Positions 32,896 to 39,198 of a stretch of 40,933 bases of DNA are shown here, one piece after another; within the stretch, counting starts at the first letter, position 1, and every line of letters starts with the position of its first letter. Source of the stretch: an uncultured Kiritimatiellota bacterium (GTDB lineage: Bacteria > Verrucomicrobiota > Kiritimatiellia > RFP12 > UBA1067). The stretch is taken from NCBI GenBank assembly GCA_934635225.1, contig CAKTYZ010000022.1, positions 1 to 40,933 on the forward strand, in the 5' to 3' direction. A program made the translations under genes and the position numbers. The notes under the pieces are model-generated. The model searched no databases. It was given only the letters and a program-made list of their open reading frames with translations, and was not told where the DNA came from.

Positions 32896-33570
32896 TCAAT
32901 ACCATGTTTCTGGAACCCACACCACGTCACCGGCGCGCAACGGCATGTCCTTGTCGACGCGACCGTCCTTGCCGATTTCGTTGATGTTGACGAACGTGCG
33001 CGTCTGGTTCCCGTCCTTGTCGCACCGCGTCACGCGAATGTTCGTCTTGTCGGCGAACGGCTTGCACCCGCCCGCCGCCTGAAGGACCTTCGTGACCGTC
33101 AGGTCCATCGTCGCCGGCATGTTCACGGGCCCCGGGTTGCCGACTTCGCCCAGAACCGTGACCGTCCCCCACGGCGAAACGCCCTTGCCGTCGTAAGGCG
33201 AGAACGTCACGGTCACCATCGGCTGGCGCAGGTATCTGGAATAGACCTTCACCAGCTTCTGCTTCAAGGCCTCAAGCGTCAGCCCGTCGCAAGCGACGGG
33301 CTCCTGCAAAAGAAGCGGCAAGGTGATGTCGCCGTTCTGGTCGACAAGAACCTCCATCGTCGTCGGCGGGGCCGCGACCGTCCCGATTTGAATCGTCAAC
33401 TGGACGCCGGGGCGCACGCGCGGTCCGTCCCACCACGTGGCAACGACCGACGAATCGACCGTCTCACGCTCGCGAAACGCCTCGGAAATCGACTCGCACC
33501 CGCTCACAAGCCCCAAAAGGCCCACCAGCGCGACCGATTTCATCGAAACTCTAAACGCTATTCTCCACAT
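32896..33570 (-). CDS. Polysaccharide export lipoprotein (Wza-like)
   Basis: The 224-residue protein has a lipoprotein signal ending LVSGC, a polysaccharide export (Poly_export) domain starting RVRPGVQLTIQIG and a SLBB-type segment (VTVLGEVGNPGPVNMPATMDLTVTKVLQAAGGCKPFADKTNI in content). In Gram-negative capsules this protein forms the periplasmic and outer-membrane exit. It is shorter than Wza (about 380 residues) and has only one SLBB domain. I favour ATG 33570, 11 bases behind a strong -10; ATG 33543, at the signal peptide itself, is an alternative. The TTG at 33576 is unlikely. It is the first gene of the exopolysaccharide operon. Confidence 0.87.
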   Translation of the reverse strand: MWRIAFRVSMKSVALVGLLGLVSGCESISEAFRERETVDSSVVATWWDGPRVRPGVQLTIQIGTVAAPPTTMEVLVDQNGDITLPLLLQEPVACDGLTLEALKQKLVKVYSRYLRQPMVTVTFSPYDGKGVSPWGTVTVLGEVGNPGPVNMPATMDLTVTKVLQAAGGCKPFADKTNIRVTRCDKDGNQTRTFVNINEIGKDGRVDKDMPLRAGDVVWVPETWY

Positions 33571-33581
33571 AATCAAAGCAT

Positions 33582-33611
33582 ATTATACACCCAATCGGGT
33601 AAGCAAGTCAA
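33582..33611 (-). promoter_or_regulatory. Promoter of the exopolysaccharide operon
   Basis: TTGACT (33606-33611), an 18-base spacer and a perfect TATAAT (33582-33587) on the minus strand. It ends 11 bases before ATG 33570. It appears to be the only strong promoter for the six genes to 25690. Confidence 0.75.
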
Positions 33612-33638
33612 CCGCCCGGCTCCTTTTTTTCATCGTTT

Positions 33639-35822
33639 TCACGGGTTCCCCGACAGGCGTTCGGCAAGGGACGTGCGACGTTCGCGGACCGTATTCGTCT
33701 TGATCGCCTGATCAATCGCATAGGGAACGCCCATCAGCAAGACCAGGCGCTTGCCGCGCGTGATCGCCGTATAGAGAAGGTTGCGCTGCAGCATGACGTA
33801 ATGTTGCGTATGAAGAAGGACGATGACCGCCGGGTACTCGCTGCCTTGCGACTTGTGGATCGTCATCGCGTAGGCCAGGACCAGTTCATCCAAGTCGCCC
33901 GTCTCGTACTTCACGGGCTTGCCGTCGAACAGCACGATGAGCGAACGGTCCTCGGGACTGACCGCCTGCACGAAGCCGACGTCACCGTTGAAGACGTCCT
34001 TGTCATAGTTGTTCCGCAGCTGCATCACGCGGTCGCCGACGCGGAAGACCGTCCCGCCGCGCTTGATCGCGTCTCCCGTCGGGTTGAGGGCCTTCTGAAG
34101 TTCGACGTTCAGGTTGTCCGTACCGAGAACGTTCTTGCGCATCGGCGTCAGCACCTGGACATCGCGAAGCGGATCCATCCCGAACTTGCACGGGATGCGC
34201 GTCGTCATGAACTCGATGGCGCGCTTCAGGCAAAGGTCAGGGTCCTCGCACCGCGCAAAGTAGAAGTCCGACTCGCCATGCGCGATCTCCAGCGGCTCGC
34301 CCGCATTCACGTGGTGGGCGTTCTTGACGATAAGCCCCGTCGTGTCCTGACGGAAAATGAAGTTCAGCCGCGTCGCCGGCATCGCGTGGGACTTGATGAG
34401 GTCCCCAAGAACCGAACCCGGCCCCACGGACGGAAGCTGGTCGGTGTCGCCCACCCACACGACGGTCGCCGCGTCGGGAATCGCCTTCAGCAGTTCGCAC
34501 GCCAATTTGACGTCAATCATCGACGTCTCGTCAAAGACGAAGACATCGCCTTCGAGCGGGTTGTCCGCGTCAAAGGTGAAGCGGTTCGTCACGGGATTCC
34601 ACTTGAGGAGGCGATGAATCGTCTGCGCCGGCGCGCCGACCGACTCCGTCATGCGCTTCGCGGCACGGCCCGTCGGCGCGGCCAGAACGACGCGCAGCCG
34701 CTTCTTGCCGTAAATCTCCACAAGAGCCCGGATGATCGTCGTCTTGCCGACGCCCGGACCGCCCGTGATGATCGAGAATTTCGCCGAAAGCGAGTTTGAC
34801 AACGCCTCGCGCTGCTTTTCCGCCAGCTCGAAGCGCTGGCGCGACTGCCACCAGGCAATCGCGCGGTCCGGCTCGATCGCGGCAAAGGCGCGCGGCGCGG
34901 CAAGGATCGCCTTTACCCGCGCGGCGACGTCGCGTTCGGAAAAGTAAAGCGACTTCAGGTAAATCGGACGCGACGCGTCCGCCGCGCCCGCACCCGCGAC
35001 GACGCGACCTTCCGCAATCTCCGTCCGCAACGCGTCCGACAGGATCTCCAGCGGGATCTCGGTCAGTTCGTGCGCGTGCAGAAGCAGGTCGTTCTCGAAC
35101 GTCCAGCAGTGCCCGCCGTTCTCGGCTTCCGTCTCCAGCGTATAGCTGATGGACGCGCGTGCGCGAAGGGGAGAGTCTTTCGGGATGCCGACCGAGAGCG
35201 CGATCTTGTCCGCCGTGGCGAAGCCGATGCCCCAGATGTCGCGGCAAAGCCGATAGGGGTCGGCCTTGACGATGGCAATCGCGTCCGGGCCGTACTTGCG
35301 GACGATTTTCGTCATCTTCGTGATCGAGATGCCGTAAGTCTGCCCGAAGATGAGGTTCTCGCGCATCGACTCGTTCGCGTGCCAGCTCTCGCGGATCTGG
35401 CGGATCTTCGACGCGCCGAGCTTCGGAACCTCCGAGAGGCGCGCGGACTGGTATTGGAGAACGTGCATCGTGTCCTCGCCAAATGTCGCGACGATGCGCT
35501 TGGCGAGGACAGGGCCGATGCCCTTGATCAGGCCTGACGCGAGATAGCGTTCGATTCCCTTCAGCGAACGCGGGGCGATGCACGTGAGCGTCTCGGCCTT
35601 GAACTGTCGTCCGTGGACCTTGTCGGTGACCCACTGGCCCTCGGCCTTGACGTCTTCGCCCTCCCAGACGGCCTGGGTCTTCCCGACAATCGTTATCTCG
35701 GGATTCCGGGCGAGCTCGAACTCACTCGGAGTCTCGACATGAAGGACCGTATAGCCGTTCTCGTCGTTGTGGTAGACGACGGAACGGATGGTGCCTTCGA
35801 CGATCTCGCGCGCGTCGCCCAT
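33639..35822 (-). CDS. recD2: RecD2-type SF1 DNA helicase
   Basis: RecD2 is a 5'-3' DNA helicase acting in recombination and repair without RecBC. The 727-residue protein has the RecD2 N-terminal extension with a helix-hairpin-helix region (SGLIKGIGPVLAKRI near 97-111), the Walker A motif GGPGVGKTT near 353, the DETSMID helicase II motif, VGDTDQLPSVGPGSVLGD, and the C-terminal motif AMTIHKSQGSEYPAV. ATG 35822 lies 29 bases behind the AGCS symporter stop, so the pair is probably co-transcribed and under the glycine riboswitch, an odd pairing for a repair helicase. No terminator is visible before the exopolysaccharide promoter. Confidence 0.95.
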   Translation of the reverse strand: MGDAREIVEGTIRSVVYHNDENGYTVLHVETPSEFELARNPEITIVGKTQAVWEGEDVKAEGQWVTDKVHGRQFKAETLTCIAPRSLKGIERYLASGLIKGIGPVLAKRIVATFGEDTMHVLQYQSARLSEVPKLGASKIRQIRESWHANESMRENLIFGQTYGISITKMTKIVRKYGPDAIAIVKADPYRLCRDIWGIGFATADKIALSVGIPKDSPLRARASISYTLETEAENGGHCWTFENDLLLHAHELTEIPLEILSDALRTEIAEGRVVAGAGAADASRPIYLKSLYFSERDVAARVKAILAAPRAFAAIEPDRAIAWWQSRQRFELAEKQREALSNSLSAKFSIITGGPGVGKTTIIRALVEIYGKKRLRVVLAAPTGRAAKRMTESVGAPAQTIHRLLKWNPVTNRFTFDADNPLEGDVFVFDETSMIDVKLACELLKAIPDAATVVWVGDTDQLPSVGPGSVLGDLIKSHAMPATRLNFIFRQDTTGLIVKNAHHVNAGEPLEIAHGESDFYFARCEDPDLCLKRAIEFMTTRIPCKFGMDPLRDVQVLTPMRKNVLGTDNLNVELQKALNPTGDAIKRGGTVFRVGDRVMQLRNNYDKDVFNGDVGFVQAVSPEDRSLIVLFDGKPVKYETGDLDELVLAYAMTIHKSQGSEYPAVIVLLHTQHYVMLQRNLLYTAITRGKRLVLLMGVPYAIDQAIKTNTVRERRTSLAERLSGNP

Positions 35823-35851
35823 GGCCCGTCAGGCAAGATCGTCGCGTCTCG

Positions 35852-37387
35852 TCATTCCTTGATCTCGCCGGCCTTGAGACGCTTGAAATAGCTCTTCGTC
35901 TCCGCCACGACAACGCCGGAGAGCGCGAGAAGCGCGATCATGTTCGGCACGGCCATGAGGCCGTTGACGATGTCCGCGATGCCCCAGACGGCTGAAATCG
36001 TCATGTACGGGCCGATGAAGACGGCCGCGATGTAGAGCCAGCGGTACACGAGGACGGGCTTCATGTTCCCGTTCGTCAGGTATTCAAGGCAACGCTCCGA
36101 ATAGTAGTCCCACCCGAGAATCGTCGTGAAGCCGAAGAGGACGAGCGAAACCATCAGCAGCGCGTCCGTGACGATCGGCGGCAGGAACGGGATGCCGACG
36201 GCGAAGGCCTTCATCGTGGCCGCCGCGCCGGAGGCGGCGCTCGCGCTGTAGAGCTCCGAGACGCCCTTGAACGACTCGGCCGAAACCGGCTGGTTCGTCA
36301 TCGTGAGCGCAAGGCCCGTCATCGAGCAGACGACGATCGTGTCGAGGAACGTGCCCGTCATCGAGACGAGGCCCTGCCGGACGGGCTCCTTCGTCTGCGC
36401 GGCCGCGGCCGCGATCGGCGCGGAGCCGAGACCCGCCTCGTTCGAGAAGATGCCGCGCGCGATGCCCTTCTGCATCGCCGCGATGACCGCGCCGAGCGCA
36501 CCCCCCGCCGCCGCCTGGAGGCCGAACGCCGACGTGACGATCGTGCCGATCGCCGCCGGGATCCTGCCGAGGTTGCAGAAGACGAGAATGAGCGCGAACG
36601 CGACGTAGAGGACGACCATGAGCGGAATCACCTTCTCGCTCACCTTCGCGATGCGCTTGAGGCCGCCGATCACGACCAGGCCGACCATGAACGCCAGAAG
36701 GATCGAGCCGAAGATCGTCGCGCATGAGTAGGAGTTGCCGAGAATCGTGAAGTTGTGGACGTCCGCCGTGTCGATGTAGCTCTTGAAGAACGTGTTGAAC
36801 GAGCCGCAGATCGAGTTCACCTGCGTGAACGTGCCGATGCCGAAGAGGCCGACGAGGACGCCGAAGAACGCGAACATGCACGCGAGCGGCTTCCATTTGC
36901 GGCCCATGCCGCGCTCGATGTAGTAGAACGGGCCGCCGAGGACATGGCCGGTCGCCTCGTCATGCTCGCGGTACTTGACGGCCAGAAGGCCCTCGGAGTA
37001 CTTCGTCGCCATGCCGAAGAGCGCGGCCAGCCACATCCAGAAGATCGCGCCCGGGCCGCCCGCGACGTAGGCCGTCGCGACGCCGACGATGTTGCCCGTG
37101 CCGATGGTCGCCGAGAGAGCCGTGCAGAGCGCGCCGAAACTGGAGACCTCGCCCTTCGCGCCATGTTCGACCTTCTCGTTCTTGAACATGTACTTGAGCG
37201 CACGCGGCAACTGGAAGAACTGCATGCCGCCCAGTCGAACCGTCAGCCAGATTCCGCCAAAGAGAATCAAGATGATCAGTAGCGGCACGGGGAAGCCCGC
37301 TATTTCAAAAGACGTTCCCCAGACCTTGTCGTCAACCAAGTTCACGTAGTCCGTGAACGTATCCAGCCACGTGGCTGCCTGCATCAT
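35852..37387 (-). CDS. Sodium:alanine/glycine symporter (AGCS family)
   Basis: This inner-membrane protein of 511 residues has the AGCS signatures: LSATIGTGNIVGVATAYVAGGPGAIFWMW near residue 90-120 and NEAGLGSAPIAAAAAQT near 318. The family imports D/L-alanine or glycine with sodium. A glycine riboswitch immediately precedes the gene, which argues for glycine as the substrate, or for control by glycine. Either of two consecutive ATG codons (37387 or 37384) could start it. The leader holds GGAAAGG about 10 bases upstream, partly inside the riboswitch expression platform. Confidence 0.94.
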   Translation of the reverse strand: MMQAATWLDTFTDYVNLVDDKVWGTSFEIAGFPVPLLIILILFGGIWLTVRLGGMQFFQLPRALKYMFKNEKVEHGAKGEVSSFGALCTALSATIGTGNIVGVATAYVAGGPGAIFWMWLAALFGMATKYSEGLLAVKYREHDEATGHVLGGPFYYIERGMGRKWKPLACMFAFFGVLVGLFGIGTFTQVNSICGSFNTFFKSYIDTADVHNFTILGNSYSCATIFGSILLAFMVGLVVIGGLKRIAKVSEKVIPLMVVLYVAFALILVFCNLGRIPAAIGTIVTSAFGLQAAAGGALGAVIAAMQKGIARGIFSNEAGLGSAPIAAAAAQTKEPVRQGLVSMTGTFLDTIVVCSMTGLALTMTNQPVSAESFKGVSELYSASAASGAAATMKAFAVGIPFLPPIVTDALLMVSLVLFGFTTILGWDYYSERCLEYLTNGNMKPVLVYRWLYIAAVFIGPYMTISAVWGIADIVNGLMAVPNMIALLALSGVVVAETKSYFKRLKAGEIKE

Positions 37388-37403
37388 TTCCGTTTGCCTT
37401 TCC

Positions 37404-37487
37404 GTCCTTTTGCCTGAGAGATCGTCCCCGACCCTTTCGGGGAATTACACCTTCGGCACCCCGCACCAGCGCGAGGCTTCTCCGGAC
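37404..37487 (-). ncRNA. Glycine riboswitch, single aptamer
   Basis: The minus-strand sequence has the conserved glycine aptamer core: GGAGA at its 5' side, GCCGAAGGTGTAA in the middle and CTCTCAGGCAAAAGGAC at the 3' side. GTCC (37484-37487) pairs with GGAC (37404-37407) to close P1. Only one aptamer is present; a hairpin CCGCC-ACA-GGCGG at 37488-37500 on its 5' side could be the 'ghost' partner stem seen in singlet glycine riboswitches. The aptamer ends next to the Shine-Dalgarno sequence, with no terminator hairpin, so control is probably translational. It governs the AGCS symporter and perhaps RecD2. Confidence 0.92.
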
Positions 37488-37513
37488 CCGCCTGTGGCGG
37501 TAAAAGTTTGCGT

Positions 37514-37522
37514 ATTATACCA
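37514..37522 (-). promoter_or_regulatory. Extended -10 promoter before the glycine riboswitch
   Basis: TGGTATAAT on the minus strand (hexamer 37514-37519). Transcription would begin near 37507, giving a leader of about 120 bases that contains the whole aptamer. The element lies 13 bases beyond the stop of the upstream gene. Confidence 0.75.
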
Positions 37523-37534
37523 TAAAGTGCGCAC

Positions 37535-38164
37535 TTACTGCCACACGACATGGTCTCGGTCGATCGTCAGGACGCCGTGCGCCTCCAAGGCCCTGACCGT
37601 CGGTTCGGGCTCGACAACCCGAAATTGGGCCGTCAACGTGTTCACCAGTTTGCGAACCGACCCCGGCGCGAGCTTCCTCAGGCGGGCGATCTCGTCCGCC
37701 GAGAGGTCCAGCGAGGGCTTCTTCGTCCGCCGCGCACGCGGCTTCTTCTCGGTCGGCTCCGTCGCCGTCTCGGCGGCGGCCGTCTTCGTCTTCGCACGCG
37801 ACAGCGTCGTCTTGCGCACGGGCTTCGCCGCCGGTTCGGCGGCGGCTTCGGACGCGGCCTCGTCGGGAACGACTTCCGGCACGGGCGCAGAAACCTCGCC
37901 CGAAGACGGAGCCTCCGCCCCCGGCAAGGCATACGCGGGCTTCGGGGCCAGCCCCGGCGGAGGCGGAACGGGCACGACGACAGCCGCCGGCGCGTCGCCA
38001 AGCATCGTCAGGACGCACGCGACGGACTCCTTCACGTCATAGTCAAGGCCATCGCCGATGGGGACGACAACCGAACCGCCCCCTTTCCGAGGCTCAATGG
38101 TCACGATGAAGCTCGCATTAAGCCAGATCGGCGTGTCGTCCAGACGCGTCAGCTTGATGTACAC
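37535..38164 (-). CDS. FlbD-like protein fused to a C-terminal DNA-binding-like domain
   Basis: The first 60 residues (MYIKLTRLDDTPIWLNASFI and on to VVVPIGDGLDYDVKES) match the small FlbD-like family, named after a flagellar gene but of unclear function. A linker of about 100 residues rich in A, P, E and then K/R (AKTKTAAAETATEPTEKKPRARRTKK) follows. The last 55 residues (SLDLSADEIARLRKLAPGS to HGVLTIDRDHVVWQ) are helix-rich and end in a winged-helix-like hairpin; this last reading is a guess. There are no flagellar genes in the window. It lies 12 bases behind rubrerythrin and is probably co-transcribed. Confidence 0.75.
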   Translation of the reverse strand: MYIKLTRLDDTPIWLNASFIVTIEPRKGGGSVVVPIGDGLDYDVKESVACVLTMLGDAPAAVVVPVPPPPGLAPKPAYALPGAEAPSSGEVSAPVPEVVPDEAASEAAAEPAAKPVRKTTLSRAKTKTAAAETATEPTEKKPRARRTKKPSLDLSADEIARLRKLAPGSVRKLVNTLTAQFRVVEPEPTVRALEAHGVLTIDRDHVVWQ

Positions 38165-38176
38165 GCGAACCTCCTG

Positions 38177-38710
38177 TCAATAATTGTCCTGCATGAGTTG
38201 GAAATAGGCCTTCGGATGGTCGCAGACGGGACACTTTTCGGGAGCCTGTTCGCTCTCGACAATCGCGCCGCAGTTGCGGCACTGCCACTTCTTTACGCCC
38301 ACGCGCACCCAGACCTCGCCCGTCTCGATGTTTTTCGCAAGCTGACGGTAGCGCGTCTCGTGACACGCCTCGACCTCGGCGACCTTGCGGAACTTCTCCG
38401 CTATGTCCTTGAACCCCTCGGACTCGGCCTCTTCGGCGAAACGCCGGTACATGTCGGTCCATTCCTCATGCTCGCCCGCCGCCGCCGTCAAGAGGTTCTC
38501 GGGCGTCTCTCCAATACCCGCGAAGAGCTTGAACCACATCTTGGCGTGTTCCTTCTCGTTGAGCGCCGTCTCCTGAAAGATCGCCGCGATCTGCTCGTAG
38601 CCGTCCTTCTTGGCTTTCGAGGCGAAGTAGTCGTACTTGTTGCGCGCCTGCGACTCGCCCGCAAAGGCTGCCATCAGGTTCTGTTCCGTCTTGGATCCTT
38701 TGAGTTCCAT
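38177..38710 (-). CDS. rbr: Rubrerythrin
   Basis: Rubrerythrin is a peroxidase that protects anaerobes and microaerophiles from hydrogen peroxide. The 177-residue protein has the four-helix diiron domain with the expected ExxH pairs (GESQARNKY, NEKEHAKMW and EVEACHETRY), followed by a C-terminal rubredoxin domain with two CxxC zinc/iron sites (QCRNCG and CPVCDHP). Its presence suggests an anaerobic lifestyle. AAAGGAAC precedes the ATG, and a promoter with TGCTATAAT lies 57 bases upstream. Confidence 0.96.
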   Translation of the reverse strand: MELKGSKTEQNLMAAFAGESQARNKYDYFASKAKKDGYEQIAAIFQETALNEKEHAKMWFKLFAGIGETPENLLTAAAGEHEEWTDMYRRFAEEAESEGFKDIAEKFRKVAEVEACHETRYRQLAKNIETGEVWVRVGVKKWQCRNCGAIVESEQAPEKCPVCDHPKAYFQLMQDNY

Positions 38711-38766
38711 CTTTCAGTTCCTTTCTGTTGTAATTACGTTGACTTGTTTGTCTCGCTTGTCCCGCT

Positions 38767-38775
38767 ATTATAGCA
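38767..38775 (-). promoter_or_regulatory. Extended -10 promoter of rubrerythrin
   Basis: TGCTATAAT on the minus strand (hexamer 38767-38772). The resulting leader of about 50 bases contains the Shine-Dalgarno AAAGGAAC. I see no good -35. Confidence 0.65.
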
Positions 38776-38805
38776 TTTATTTGCGCGCATTCATAGTGCA
38801 ATCAG

Positions 38806-38820
38806 CGTTCAGCCGACTTC
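38806..38820. repeat. 15-bp direct repeat, left copy
   Basis: CGTTCAGCCGACTTC is identical to 39203-39217. On the minus strand it encodes KSAER, the same last residues as the glycoside hydrolase, followed here too by a stop codon. The two copies bracket the inverted-repeat element. Confidence 0.75.
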
Positions 38821-38840
38821 CGCAAATGGTAATATCTAAC

Positions 38841-39184
38841 GGGTCAGCAAAGAAGAGAGGAAAGCCATGGGGTCAACCAAAGAAGAAAAGCGAACAACGC
38901 CACCCCATAGACGCCGGGGACGACCTGGAACGGATGCGTCAACCGATGCGGATGGAAGGGGCGTCTCCATGCGGATGGAAGAGCCACCCCCATAGCAACC
39001 ATAATTTTTGAACTTCTTTTTGCGCGTCAGCGCGAGTTCAGACGCGGGGCGGCCTCGCCATCGTCAGGCGCTGGCAGCTCGAGGACTGGATCAACTCAAT
39101 CCACAGGGAATCGCTCAACGGAGAGACCGCATATGCTTACGATTCACGTCTGGCCAAAGCGGCTTAAGGAGTTTCTGCTGACCC
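38841..39184. mobile_element. Small inverted-repeat element (MITE/REP-like), 344 bp
   Basis: The left end GGGTCAGCA (38841-38849) is the exact inverse of TGCTGACCC (39176-39184), and four further bases inward match in part. Inside are an inverted pair ATGGGGT (38867-38873) and ACCCCAT (38902-38908), and a direct repeat ATGCGGATGGAAG (38946-38958 and 38969-38981). It encodes no transposase. Such non-autonomous elements are moved in trans. The GGGTCAG end is related to the GGGGTCAGGCCC motif within mfd. Confidence 0.6.
38946..38981. repeat. Direct repeat inside the element, 13 bp unit, period 23
   Basis: ATGCGGATGGAAG occurs at 38946-38958 and again at 38969-38981. Only two copies are present, so it is not a CRISPR array. 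Confidence 0.6.
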
Positions 39185-39198
39185 ACCCCCTTTACAAG

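Larger units (their letters stand above)
38711..39198. other. Intergenic region, 488 bp
   Basis: It contains the rubrerythrin leader and promoter (to 38775) and the repeat-bounded insertion at 38841-39184. I see no complete gene. One frame (about 39022-39165, plus strand) encodes the plausible fragment VRRWQLEDWINSIHRESLNG up to a stop, possibly a gene remnant. Confidence 0.6.

Noticed and set aside
37535..38164. Evidence for a flagellar system from the FlbD-like domain
   Set aside because: FlbD-like domains also occur away from flagellar genes, and no other flagellar gene is visible here.
38946..38981. CRISPR-like repeat spacing
   Set aside because: Only two 13-bp copies with a 10-bp gap, and no cas genes in the window.
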